From Ochotona curzoniae (Eukaryota; Chordata; Mammalia; Lagomorpha; Ochotonidae), in the NCBI RefSeq assembly GCF_017591425.1, contig NW_024467121.1:16566707-16630706 (forward strand): DNA of 64,000 nucleotides, in the 5' to 3' direction. Positions 37,690-49,049 of the stretch are shown piece after piece (positions within the stretch are counted from its first letter, which is position 1; the number at the start of each line of letters is the position of its first letter). A program made the translations under genes and the position numbers. Under the pieces are notes generated by a model. It searched no databases and had not been told where the DNA came from. It saw only the letters and a list, made by a program, of their open reading frames with translations.

Positions 37690-37900
37690 GCAAAATGAGT
37701 GTTTTGGTAGAAACGGACAATCCTCGCCTTAGATGGCTGTCTGCACACTCTGGAATGTTTAGAAGCGTTCTCAGCCTCTGCCCACTTATGCCAGCAGCAA
37801 CCCTCCACAGGTTTTGATCGTTTAAATGTCTCCAGACATTGACAAATGTTTCCTGGGCAACAAAATTATCACCAGTTGAAAACTGCTGCCTTGTGAGAAT
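37690..37900 (-). mobile_element. MER20 hAT-Charlie DNA transposon
   Basis: Plus strand holds the antisense MER20 order: ggaatgtttagaagcgttctcagcctctgcccacttatgccagcagcaaccc, then aaatgtctccagacattgacaaatgtttcctgggcaacaaaattatcaccagttgaaaactgctg. The terminal gttgaaaactg corresponds to the cagtggttctcaac end. Well preserved for an ancient element. Short ORFs at 37526-37817 are shadows. Confidence 0.88.
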
Positions 37901-38556
37901 GAAAATTGAAAGGAAATGATGGGTCCAGGTCTTGACTTCATTTTAACACTGCAAGCTGAGGAAAAATGCCTCTGTGGGAAATAAGAAAGCTGCTCATTAC
38001 GCCATGCAACATCTTAAAACCCACCCAAGCTTCCCACTGGAACATTACAAAGCTTAACACTGAGGGGGAGGAATCCCCGTTCAGTTCTTCACATCACGAC
38101 AGACTGAGAGAAACAGCAACCCTGGTGGGCACAGGGATCCGCAGAGATGTGCACCAGTGAATTGTCAGATGGTAGAAGTGCCAGGTGTCTCAGGACAGCG
38201 GCTGGGCCAGGCCACAGCTGCCGTAGTTATCAGCCATGAGGCAGGCGTGGGGAAACAAGTGTTAACAGTGACAGTACAGACCTATAATGCCTGCGACTCA
38301 GTTTCAATCTCCAAGGAATAAGGACGGCTGACAAAATGAGAACGAGCTGTTGTTCCAAACCGAACTTAGATCAGGAGCTGATATGATTTAGAGGAGAACT
38401 TGTGGCAACCATAGATCCTGAGACTAAAGTGATGATGCAGCACTTGAAATAACCAAGAACTATTTGAAGGGTGCAGCCATGTATGCAGTTACCTTAAGCA
38501 GTCTTTCTGTCCCGAGTAGGTAAATAGTAAAAATAAAAAAGCAGAGTCAAGTCATT
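37901..38556. other. Unique DNA, GC-moderate
   Basis: No repeat recognised. 38030-38330 is GC-richer than the surroundings with several CpGs, but I see no exon structure. Confidence 0.45.
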
Positions 38557-38860
38557 AAAATTGAAATAGGGGTCCTGGCATGGTGGCCTAGTGGCTAAAT
38601 CCTAGTGTTGCATGAACCTGGATCCCATATGTGTGCCAATACGTGTCCTGGCTGCTCCACTTCCCATCCTTGGCACCCTGTACTCATCTGGGAGACCGAG
38701 AAGCTCCTGGCTCCTGGCTTTACAAAGATCGATTCAGCCCTGACCATTGCAGCTACCTGGGGAGTGAACCGAATGAGAGATCTTTCTGTCTCTCATTCTC
38801 TCTGTAAATCTGCCTTTATAATAAAAATAAAATAAATAATTAAAAAAAAACTGAAATAGG
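38557..38860 (+). mobile_element. C-SINE with 14-bp TSD
   Basis: Flanks aaaattgaaatagg (38557-38570) and aaaactgaaatagg (38847-38860) differ at one base. The body starts ggtcctggcatggtggcctagtggctaa. The middle is shortened: the ggcctgggaaagcag block is missing. Confidence 0.92.
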
Positions 38861-38954
38861 TTCATTTTAATCCATAGGCTAATGAGAACATAGAAAAGGT
38901 AGTGTTGTATGTAAATCATTGAGTGGTCCCTTTAAATGAATTCTTTGGAAGCAG

Positions 38955-39115
38955 CATCTTGTTTAGTTGGGCACATTAGCAATACACATCAGAATTCCTG
39001 GGCTTCATTCTCAACTCTGGCTTCTGTCTCCAGCTTGCTACTAATGCAGACTCAGGGATGTGGCACTGATCAAATATTCTCAGTGCCTGTGTCGGGGCCT
39101 ACATTATAACTTTGG
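38955..39115 (+). mobile_element. Older C-SINE, 5' half only
   Basis: The blocks atcagaattcctgggcttcattctcaactctggcttctg, ccagcttgctactaatgcagactcagg and gatcaaatattctcagtgcctg match the head and centre of older C-SINEs (tgcctgggttcgagtcc, ccagcttcctgctaatgcacctgg). Confidence 0.5.
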
Positions 39116-39879
39116 CTCTAAAATTTTACCTGAGCCCAGAGATCCCTTTGCAGAAATGTTGAGAGCGAACCAGAAGATGAATGCTCTTTTTAATCTGTCT
39201 TCAAATAAATGACTTAAATAAAGAAAGGAGCTATTTTAAGTGTGGTAGGGAAGGCAAGTAAATTAATGTAGTAGGCTGTTAGCATTGTTAATAAAAATGA
39301 AGTTCTGGAAAAAAATTTAGTGATTTTTCTATATATTTCATAGCTCCCAGAAGGAAAAACATTGTTAATAAGCCATGATTTTATCTTTCTTTATCTTAAT
39401 AAATTTATTCTTAAATGGAATTATGGTCCTATCTCATCAGTGTCTATTTGAAGTTCCCACATTCCTTTGAAGGTAAAATGTGCAATTATTTATCAGTGAC
39501 CAGATTATTCATGAGGCTTGGCATGTATGATATATGATTAGATATAATTATCCAAAATATTAAATGATAAAAATGTGTTCCAATTTTCAAATAAGTCAAA
39601 AAATAATAGCTAATCAGAATTCTTTAGCATATAATGCTAATATCTAATATCTCAATAGGAATCTTTAGCAAGTAATACAAATATCACAGATAAAAATGGA
39701 GCTTTATTAATATGGTACAGTGATCTATGTTTTCTTCCTCTCTTTTGCTAAACTCCACTAAAATAATAGTAAGATAATCATAAGATATGCAAAGGCATAC
39801 AGAAAAAGTCAAGAGAAGAGAAATGATTTTTAGCTCTAGGTGGAAATGAAATGGAAGAATCTTAACTGGCTTGGTTAGA
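39116..39879. other. Unique AT-rich DNA
   Basis: Nothing recognised. Confidence 0.5.
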
Positions 39880-40817
39880 GGACAAAGATACGATCTCGGG
39901 GTCGACAGCTCTGAAAGGAACAGACAAAAAGACAACCTTGCTGTGGACATTGCAACCCAAGAAGCAACAAACTGGCGAGTTTCTTTTTAGTTTCATGCCA
40001 CAACCTGTATGCTGGTGAAGCCAGAATACAGCAAGCTTAACAGGAGCAGAAAAATCGAAAACTCTGAGAAAAAATGTCTAGCCAAAGAATAGGAACGAGA
40101 GAACCTGAGAAAACAGCATTTCCTATACAAATGACACTGTTCCAGATAAATTCACAGAAAACATGCAGTCTGTGATCCCAAGGGCCATGTGGGTCCCAGG
40201 ATTCTAGCCTTGCCAGGATGTAGATAATCCCAACCCCCACAGTGTGACTGAGAATCATCCTCATCTTCCTGGTAAGGAGATATCCCCCGCTCTCCCTAAT
40301 GAGGCAGTGACAAACAAGATGGGAGAGTCAGGACTTTACCACCTCTCAGCATAACAGCACCAAGTGCAAGGAATGTTTTAAATCGAGAAAAGTCCATTAA
40401 CAGATTCCAACACTAAAATATGTCAGGATTATCTGCCTGGGATATTAAAGCAGTCATAACAGAAATGCTCCAATAAACACTTGCCAATACAACTGGAATA
40501 AAATAGGAAAGCTCGGTAGAGAAACAAAATATTAGCAGAGAAATTAAAGGTATAAAAGGCAACCAAATGGAAATTTTAGAACTAAATATTGTAATAGGAT
40601 AATAAAGAACTCTACAGCAGAATGGAGAGGAAAATGGAAAGAATCTATGAAGTGAAAAGAGAACAACAGCTATCAATTTGTACAACAAAGAAATTAAATG
40701 AAAGAAAAATCCAGTAGGCACTCAGATGGTACTGACACTGTAACACAAGATCTAGCAAAATCAGGAGAAGATAAAAAAAAAACAAGGCTGAAAATTATGT
40801 GAAGAGATATTGGCTTA

Positions 40818-41164
40818 AATTTCTCAAGCTTGGGGCCATCACCATGGTGTAGCACATAAGGCTGCTGCTTGCAATGCTGGCATGCCATGTGGTGTCAGTT
40901 CGCATCCTGGTTGCCCCAAATCCATGCACCTCCCTACTAATAACCTAGGAAACAAAAGCAGAAAATGTCCCAAGTAGTTGGGCCCTTGCCACTCATGTGC
41001 AAAATTTGAATGAAGCTTCTGGCTCTTGACTTTGGTTTGGCCCATGCCTTGACACTGTGGCTGTCAAAGAAGTGAATGAACAGATGGAAAAAGCTCTCTC
41101 CTTTTTCCCTATGAGTCTGACTTTAAAATGAATAAAATAATCTTCAAAAACAGAATTTCTCAAG
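40818..41164 (+). mobile_element. C-SINE inserted in L1 ORF1, 11-bp TSD
   Basis: Target duplication aatttctcaag at 40818-40828 and 41154-41164. The body starts ttggggccatcaccatggtg and ends gtctgactttaaaatgaataaaataatctt. It splits the ORF1 fossil. Confidence 0.92.
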
Positions 41165-41169
41165 TTTGT

Positions 41170-41460
41170 TGCAGGCATTTGGAACAGTGAATATTTGCCA
41201 CTTGGGCTACTCACAGTTTATATGGATCTGGGTTTGAGTCCAAGCTCTGTCCCCTGTTTCAGCATTGTGTTAATGTGTGTCCTTGGAAGCAACACATATT
41301 AAATCAACATTTAAGCTCCTAATGCCTATTTGAAAGACATGGACTGAATTCCAGGTTCCTGGCTGTAGCTGGCCCAGCCCCATCTGTTTGCAGACTGTTG
41401 GTGATTTGGGAAATTTTTGTGTGTTTTTCAAATAAATGACAGAGAAGAATTACTTTTTTT
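41170..41460 (+). mobile_element. Old C-SINE in the same L1
   Basis: Head ggcatttggaacagtg, then tgggtttgagtccaagctctg (B-box region), ccaggttcctggctgtagctggcccagcc, and tttttcaaataaatgac. More diverged than its upstream neighbour, so it is an older insertion. Confidence 0.78.
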
Positions 41461-42311
41461 AATTTTAATTTTTACTTTTGGTTGGGGGGAATTCAAAATT
41501 TGACATGAAGAATAAATCTATAGATTCATGAAACTGAGTAATTCACAAACTAAACATAATCAAAACCATGCCAAATGCTTTATAGTAAAACTTCAGAATA
41601 CTATGGAGAAAAAAATGCTCTTTAAAATAGTCAGAGAAATTATTTTTAAACTAAAAAGGAAAAGCAATAAAAATTACAATGGCTCTCTCATCACAATCAA
41701 TGATTGCTGTAATGAAATGAAAAACAAGTTATCTAAACAAAAATGACCGAATAAGGGGACAAGAGAAACAACCTTGGACCACTTAAAGAGAGAGAAAAAA
41801 AATCAATCGATAAATTGGATCATTGAAAAAAAAATCTACTTCTCTTGAATTTCCTGAATAATGTCAATGATTAAAAAAAATATATAAAAGTAATTTAATC
41901 TTGATAAAAATTCTTCAAGTTGAATTGGTAAAGATGAGAAAGATCTTTAACCACATTATCTTGTGGAAATGTAAAAGAACTTCAAGGGAGGTAAAATTTC
42001 CACTCATTAGTTGAACAAGTAAAATGTAAGCCCCTAAAGCTTGACAAGTTCTGAATATTTAGAAAATATCTATAGTAGTCATTATCATGCAATGCAAGGA
42101 TATAATCTCAAAATAGCATAAATGTATCAATGTGGAAAGTGTTAAAAGAGTTAGAAGAAAAAGGAAATGGGAATAAATGCATGAAGCAAAAAAGAGACTT
42201 GAGTCTTACTACATTAACAATTACAATAAATGTAAGTGATCTAAATATACAAATGAAGATACACATGCGATACTTCTAAAACTTTATGAGAAATGGAATT
42301 GAATGATAAGA

Positions 42312-42588
42312 GGTGGGTGTTAGTTCAGTGGTTGGTTCTGCTAGAGTTCCAGCTCCTAGGTTACTACTCCGGCTTCTTGCCAAAGGACATGCCAAGAGGC
42401 AAGCACACTATGGCTCACATACTTGGGACCCTGTCACCTGGTTGAGAAACCCAAAGAGAGTTCTGGACTCCTGGCTTGGAACAGGACTAGATCCAGCTGT
42501 AGAAGGCATTTGGAAAACAAATCTTTGAAGGAAGATCACTTTCTGTCACGTTGTCATTCTGTTTTTCAAGGTGAAAAATGAATGGAAA
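42312..42588 (+). mobile_element. Old C-SINE at the start of L1 ORF2
   Basis: Head ggtgggtgttagttcagtgg, then ctcacatacttgggaccctgtcacc, tggactcctggcttgg, gaaggaagatcactttctgtcac, tttttcaaggtgaaaaatg. Internal indels. Confidence 0.75.
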
Positions 42589-43224
42589 CTTTTACAAAGC
42601 ACATTTTTCCATGAAAGTTTTTTGAACTCCATGTAGTTTCTTACATAATAAGCATTTTCCATAACATTTTGCAGACTCCTTATGTGTTCTGAGTATATAA
42701 AATTGATTCAGTTCTATGTTGTTAATCCTTAAAATTTAATGAAGAAATTATATCATTGAAATATTGATCTAATGAAAGCAACCATAGCTATATTAACTTA
42801 AAATAAAATAAATTCAGATTAAAGAAATGTTCCAATGACAGAAACATCACAAAACTACCAAGGGGATATAGCAACATTCAACAACACAATTCAAATATAT
42901 TTTTTAAAAAGGAAAGACTAAAAAAAGGAAAAAGAAAATTCACAATTATAGTTAGATTCTGCAACATACCTCTTCCAATAATGAAAAAAAGAGTAAGATT
43001 ATTCAGGTATTTAATGATATTGTTAAGCAGCAGAATCTAACCAACATTTATAGAAGACTCTATTCAAAGGAAAAATCATACTTTCTTCAAGTTTCTGGAA
43101 ATACATACTTCATACTGTCAAACAACTTTTTAAAAAATGTTACCACTCAGAGTATGTGCTGTGGTCATAGAAGGACTAAACTAGGAATCAATCCCCTAAA
43201 ACAAACACATTTTGGCTCTTAAGA

Positions 43225-43540
43225 TTTAATCGATTAGCTTGGTGCTGTACTTGTGTAGGTAAATCATCTGCTTGCAGGTACCACCTGCAGCACCACCATC
43301 CCATCTGGGCACAGGTTCCTGCCCAGGAGGCTCCACTTCTGATCCAACCCTTGGAAAAACAGCAGAGGATAACTGAAGTCTCTGGTCTCCTGTATCCACA
43401 TGGGAGACCTGGGAGAAGCTCCTGGCTTCTGACTTAGATAAGCAAATGTTGCAGCTATCTAGGGAGTGAATCAGTGGATGAAAAATCTCCATTTATCTCC
43501 CTCTCTTCAAAGCTGCATTTCAATTAAAAACAGATCTTTT
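43225..43540 (+). mobile_element. C-SINE in L1 ORF2, left member of an inverted pair
   Basis: Plus-strand body from ttagcttggtgctgtactt through ggctccacttctgatcc, catgggagacctgggagaagctcctggcttctg to the tail ttcaattaaaaacagatctttt. It meets the tail of the next element head-on at about 43540. Confidence 0.85.
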
Positions 43541-43846
43541 AAAAATGATTCTATATATTTCAAAGGTAAAGGTCGAATTACCAAGATAGAGAGTGAGAGC
43601 CCTTGCATCTGGGCCAGCCCAATAGTTGTTGCTAATGGGTCCAGTCTGAAATCAAGAGTCTGAAGTTTCATTGAGGTAACCCTTGAGAGAGCAGGGACAT
43701 AGGCATTTGGGCCAACTCCACTGCTTTCCAAGGACATTACGAGGGAACAGGATTGCAACTGGAGTAGTCAGTTCTCAAACTTTGCCCAGGTAGGATGCTG
43801 GCAGAGCAGGTGATAACTTAATCCACTGTGCCACAATGCAGACCCA
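43541..43846 (-). mobile_element. Old C-SINE in L1 ORF2, right member of the inverted pair
   Basis: Minus-strand body: ctatatatttcaaaggtaaagg tail side, cccttgcatctgggccag, ccactgctttccaaggacattacgag, and the head end aatccactgtgccacaatgcagaccc. L1 ORF2 resumes right after it. Confidence 0.8.
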
Positions 43847-43905
43847 TCACTACACTTCTAAATAATTTATATGTGAAATAAAAACATCACAATGGTAGAA
43901 GAAGT

Positions 43906-43966
43906 ACTCTGCCTTTCCAATAAAAATAAATAAATAAATAAGCTTTAAAAATAGAAAAAAAAATCT
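43906..43966 (+). mobile_element. C-SINE 3' tail fragment
   Basis: Only ctctgcctttccaataaaaataaataaataaataag and an A-rich end remain, an extreme 5' truncation. Confidence 0.65.
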
Positions 43967-44641
43967 TTACTGTTTGGTGATAGCCCTATTTTCTTCCTAT
44001 CAGCTTTTATATAAATAACCATTTTACTGTCTTGATGAGTACAAGAGAGTATAACTAACAAGAAGTGTAGAGTCAGGAGGAAAAGTTAAAAATAAAAGAA
44101 TTTAAAAATAAATTGAACTAGTAATTTTCTGGTATAAATAAAAATTGTAGTCAACGGATTGACAAGTGCTGGTCAGCCCAGGAGGGAGGCAATAAAAATA
44201 AAACCTTGTTAATAAAAAACACAGCACAGTCCCGAGGCTACCTTGGTATAGTGAAATGAAAAAGGCAGACTCAAATAAATCTTCCTGCAAATTAAAAGCT
44301 TCTTAAGGTATTACAAATCTGAATATTTGCATAAAGAGCAAAATTTATGTTCAATAGTTACAGCCTAAAGTTTTAAAATGTTATTATGGTACATATTATG
44401 GATGCATATGTATTTGAACATGCAAGATTTACAACATAAAAGATTGTAATATTAAGGAAGATTCCAGTATTTATGAAGCCTATAATAACAGTTTAAAAGC
44501 TTAGTAAATGTGTTTTTGTACACAATCAGGTTATAATCTGTACAGCAAATTACATTTTAGGGTAAAATAACCTAATAGAATTTAGACTTAGATCATAGTC
44601 TTTTCTTTAAAATAAATGGTTTAAGTTATATTTAGGAATTA
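43967..44641. other. Unique AT-rich DNA
   Basis: Nothing recognised. Confidence 0.5.
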
Positions 44642-44930
44642 AATAATTTTTTAAATTATTACTAGAAAGGTAGATTTACAGAGGAGAGAAAGAGATATCT
44701 TTAAATTGCTGGCTTTCTCCCCAAAGATCAGAGCTGAGCCCTTCTGAAGCCAGCAACCAAGGGTGCCTTCAGCACTTTCTAAATTGGTGCAGGAATCCTA
44801 GAAGCTGGGCTATCTTCCACTGAATGCCAGGCCATAAGCAGGGAGCTGAATTTCAAGTGGAGTAGCTGGAACACAAGCTGGCTCCCATATGAGATACCAG
44901 GATTAGCCTGTTGAGCCAATGCACCAACAT
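44642..44930 (-). mobile_element. C-SINE, moderately old
   Basis: Minus-strand order: ttactagaaaggtagatttacagaggagag, ctgaagccagcaaccaagg, aggccataagcagggagctg, agtagctggaacacaagctggctcccatatgagat, and the head remnant gttgagccaatgcacc. Confidence 0.85.
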
Positions 44931-45429
44931 TGGTAGCGTGGGGGCAAAATTTCTGTAAAGAGATGTGTGACAAGAGGTTAGCAAGGATTTTCTTGAGCTA
45001 TTTCTTGATTTTCTTGAGAATAATAGATCCTTTCAACAATATGGTTATTGATAGCATCTTGGAATCCTGCTGGAAGAAGAGCCGTAATCCAACAATTTGC
45101 ACTGGTAACTAGTAGTTAAATGAAAATGATTGCTAATTGGACTCAAAGTTTATTGATGAAACTAGACAAAGAATGACTTTAAAGGAAAATGACTTAGAAG
45201 TCAATACAAGTCAAAATTTCTGAGAAATGGCATTCTAAAATAGGACCTTTTTTTTTAGTAATGTGCTTCTTAATAGAAGGCACATACATATATGGAAATA
45301 TTTGGTTGCTAGAAAACTTGATATTCTGGGTTCTCTTTTGATTCTCAAAAATATTCACTACCGTTTTATGGGGTATTAGGCCAAAACTAATGCTTTAGTT
45401 GAAAATTGGTAAAATTATAATATTTTACA
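44931..45429. other. Unique AT-rich DNA
   Basis: Nothing recognised. T run at 45249-45256. Confidence 0.5.
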
Positions 45430-45592
45430 TGGTAGTTCCAGACAAAGTACCTGGCTTCTGGCTTCAGCCTGGCCAAACCACAGCTGTCACAGCTATTATA
45501 GCCATATGCAGAGTGAACAAGCAAATGGAAAATATCTTTCTCTCTGTGCCACCCTCCCATTCATAAGTTAGTAAGTAAATAAGCAAGTAAAA
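45430..45592 (+). mobile_element. C-SINE 3' half
   Basis: Begins mid-element at gacaaagtacctggcttctggcttcagcctggcc. It continues agagtgaacaagcaaatgg, tctttctctctgtgccac and a taagtaaataagcaag tail. The tRNA-like half is absent. Confidence 0.7.
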
Positions 45593-46383
45593 ATACTCCC
45601 TTCCTTTTGAACATGATCCAGGCTTATGCTCTATTTGGCATTATCTAGCTTTTACATGGCATAGAAGCTTGCATTTTTACTTTTTGGGGGGGCAATGAGC
45701 CATCAATTACCAGACCATTAAATGGTCGGATAGGAGAGGAAGAGCCTGCATGAAGATGTATATGCAAAGATGAAACAGCAGGTGTGTGAAGAAAGTCTTC
45801 TTTAATTTTGTATAAAAATTTTTGTGATTATGTTTTTCTTTTCAGATAGATGAAGTGCTGCCTAGAACGGACTTCTCGTCTTGCTTTCTCAGGCAAAATA
45901 GGTGCTGAGGGACTGCTGTCCGCCACGCAGCTGTCTAAATGTGTCCTAGGTAACCAGCATCATTTTCTCTCTGAGTGCCTCTGCTAAAAGGGAAAAACCA
46001 AAAGTTAAAGGATTTCTCTAGAGTCCTAAAACTTATAATTTTTCCTGAAAGCTGACATAAATGTGTGTCCTACATGATACAGTGGCACCCCATTTCAACC
46101 AGATGTTGCACCGTTTCAAGTTTTATAATTATACAGTCTAAAGCAAGCAAACCTAGGCTGGAGAAAGGATTTGTGTTTGTCACCATAAACTCATTTCTGA
46201 TTTTAAAATTATTTTTTTTAGTTAACATATACATGGAAGAAGGAAAAAGATGGATGAGGCAGTGATGATGCAAGGAAAAGATTGAAATACTATTCACGTT
46301 CTTTTCTTATTTGCATTTGCATTAATTTAAATGAAAATTTAGGTCTGGTGACACACCCAAAGCAGAAATTGAGAGGAAAAAAA
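45593..46383. other. Mostly unique DNA with one exon-like segment
   Basis: 45893-45949 is bounded by tgctttctcag and ggtaacc, resembling splice acceptor and donor. The 57-bp interior is GC-richer than its surroundings and open in one frame. There is no supporting neighbour exon, so it is only noted. Confidence 0.3.
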
Positions 46384-46700
46384 TGGGGCCTGGTTAAAGT
46401 CCTCGCTTTGGAAGTTCCAGGATGCCATATGGTTGCTGATTCTAATCCCGGTGGCCCTGCTTCCCATCCAGCTCCCTGCTTGTGGCCTGGGAAGGCAGTC
46501 CAGGACAGCTCAAAGCCTTGGGACCCTGCACCCGCGTGGGAGAACCAGAAAAGGCTTCTGGCTTCAGATTGGCTCAGCTCCAGCCATGGTGGTCACTAGG
46601 AAAGTGAACCATCGGATGGAAGATCTTCCTCTCTGTCTCTCCTCCTCTCTGCATACCCGCCTTTTTAAATAAAAACAAATAAATCTTTTTAAAAATGAAA
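46384..46700 (+). mobile_element. Young C-SINE with deleted A-box region
   Basis: ggggcctgg joins directly to ttaaagtcctcgc, so about 15 bases that include the A-box region are missing. The B-box region (gattctaatcccggtgg), the body and the tail (tttttaaataaaaacaaataaatc) are well preserved. Confidence 0.9.
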
Positions 46701-47751
46701 AGAATTATAAGGTGAAAGATAGGGGTCATACTTCTTACCTCTGCATGCTGCTATTCAATTTCACCAACAGAAAAAAAACTTTCTTTTATCAACATCTGAC
46801 ATAGGTCTTAACCATAAGAACAGTGGAAACAGAATTCAGCAAGATGAAGATAGAAATGCAAGGACCATAAACAATGCAAACCACACACACACACACACTA
46901 AGAGAGAGAGAGATACACACCTTATGAGGCTAATGCTTGAAGAACCTAGAGAATACTCTGACTGGAGATTTCAAAGAAATTTTCATGGATTCTTGATAAG
47001 ATTGATTCAGATAACATACAATTTCTAGATAATGGCTGTTGATTCTTCAAGTGGTACTTTTTCCTGTGAGTTAGTCTCCTCGCATAGTGAAAACAAAGTT
47101 GATCATGGTACTAATATAAAGTTATTCCTGTCTGTAGTTCTCTCAAGAGAAGCTTGTTGGTGGGCTTTTGAATGCTTCCAGCTCACGTGGAGACCTTTCA
47201 TAATAAATTGTATTTTTCACATTAAAAAGAAAACTTCAAAAGAAGGTGTTAACATAATTGAAGCATGATAAGTTTGACAGTATAAGTGTCATTATCAGAG
47301 TTCCACTGACAGCTTTTTGAAGTAGAAAAAAAAAAATTTCCCACATAGATACAAAACCTCTCACAATGTTTAAACAATTCCACCAAATATATTAATATTC
47401 TACAAATGCCCCTTCATTCTGAAGGTTACCCAAGTGAAATCGTTTTCAAGAGATTTGGGCTTTTTAATCTATTGAACAAAGATGCACAGTACTCTCTGGT
47501 ATTCAATATCAGGAAATAAAAAAAAAACTGAAGGATAAGATAAAAGATAAAAATATGAAAAGACAGCCTCATGTTTGCCTTCTGCACACCAATGACTCAC
47601 CTTGTAGGCATCATAGGATGTACACTCTCCATTTATAATGTAATTGCTAAAAGAAATGTGAAAGTAATGGAAAAATAAGAATCCTGATTAAGCCTAGGTA
47701 GGTCAGTCAAGTGTTGCCTAAATTTAGAATGAAATCAGCCTCTGGAAGGAA
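46701..47751. other. Unique DNA with a small microsatellite
   Basis: (CA)n at 46883-46899 followed by (GA)n at 46903-46912. Otherwise nothing is recognised. Confidence 0.5.
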
Positions 47752-48002
47752 GAGTCGGGCCTAGTGATGAAGACACAGCATCCCAATATGGTAAGGCTGA
47801 GTTTGAGTCCTGGGTCTAGAATCTGACTCCAGGTTTTTCCCAAGATAAAATGGGGAGGCATAAGTGATGTCTTAGATAATTTTGATCCTGACATCCATAT
47901 GGGAGACCTAAAGTGAGTCCCTGGCTCCTGGCTCCTGGCTCCTGGCTTCAGACTCTGATCAGACATAGAACTGGATTCAGACATTTGGAAAGGGAACCAG
48001 TC
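47752..48002 (+). mobile_element. Old C-SINE
   Basis: Order: tcgggcctagtgatgaagacacagc, tttgagtcctgggtctag, cctgacatccatatgggagacc, then ctcctgg repeated three times before cttcag (usual copies carry two). The 3' end is lost at the junction with the next SINE. Confidence 0.72.
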
Positions 48003-48290
48003 AACAAGCCTAGTGGCTAAATCCTAGCCTTGTATCTGCTGGGATCCCTAATGGGTGCTGGTTCATGTCCCAGTTGCTCCAATTCCCATCCAGCTCTGCT
48101 CCAATTCCCATCCAGCTCCCTGCTTCTGGCCTGGTCCAAAGCCTTGGAAACCTGCACCCATGTGGGTAACTCAGAAGAAGCTCCTGGATCCTGGCTTCTG
48201 ATCAGCCCAGCTCAGACCATTGTGGACACTTGGGGCGTGAACCTCCCCTCTGTATATCTGACTTTCCAATAAAAATAAATAATTAAAAAT
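48003..48290 (+). mobile_element. C-SINE with a 22-bp internal duplication
   Basis: Starts caagcctagtggctaaatcc and lacks the first few head bases. A 22-bp unit (tgctccaattcccatccagc plus tc) occurs twice in tandem at 48075-48096 and 48097-48118. The tail is ctgactttccaataaaaataaataatt. Confidence 0.88.
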
Positions 48291-49049
48291 ATATATATAG
48301 CATACTTTATTTTTAAAACTCTTTGAGGAAAAGGCATTAAAATTCCCCTGAAGGGAAATGCTGGAAAGGATCTTAGCACAAAATTTTAACACACAAATGT
48401 TTCCACAAATGTATCTTGCAAGTGTAAAAAAATCAATATAAATTTATACTTTTAGAAATTTATATTTATAATTTGTTCTGACATACATCATCGTATTACA
48501 TAGTTTGCAACTCTTAATACACAATGCTAAGTAGATGTTGAAAGCAAAAGAAAATAGGTAGATTCATCTGTTCTAGCATTTAATTGGGTTGATAGAATAA
48601 TTCACTGAATACATCAAATCAAACTAGTCACTTTGGCATCATTTGACAAAATTTTGGAATATGTTATGCACTCTGCCTATTTGTTAATTTTCACATCATC
48701 TGCAAGAACTTCAGAAATCAATCTTCTGTTATTATCTTGTGTTTTTCTTCTAGTAGAGAGGTTAAGTGATTTCATTGCTGGCCACGCTGACCCATCCTGT
48801 CTCATATCTACCTCCTCCCCCACATTAAGCAAAAGATCTGAAACACACATTCACAAACTAAGGTTAATATCGTAAAATGGCTACATGATCTAGCACCTGT
48901 AATCATACACATGTTCATTCCACAAGTACCTACTAGTGTTATTCTAGTTCTGATCCACTTGATACTATTCTCACACATTTCCAGCATAACAATGGGAAAA
49001 AAATAGGACAAATTAGTAAAAATGTAAGACATGGAATGAAAACATGGAG
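48291..49049. other. Unique AT-rich DNA
   Basis: Nothing recognised. Confidence 0.5.

Larger units (their letters stand above)
39880..43905 (+). mobile_element. Ancient L1, 5' half: 5'UTR, ORF1 and start of ORF2
   Basis: About 39880-40390 follows an old mammalian L1 5'UTR (ctagccaaagaataggaacg, aatgacactgttccagataaattcac). 40395-40830 and 41490-41750 follow ORF1: coiled-coil part (aaccaaatggaaattttagaac, cagcagaatggag), then NSQTKHN and IVKLQNTMEKKMLFKIVREI at 41528-41640. 41750-42200 is an inter-ORF remnant. 42205-42260 encodes TLTITINVSDLN, equivalent to the ITLNVNGLN start of ORF2. 42770-43200 and 43847-43905 cover the endonuclease region (cacaattatagtta, gaatctaaccaacatttatagaagac, cacttctaaataa). 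All frames are broken. Five SINEs interrupt it. Confidence 0.8.

Noticed and set aside
40413..40721. 102-codon minus-strand hydrophobic ORF
   Set aside because: It is the antisense of the L1 ORF1 fossil.
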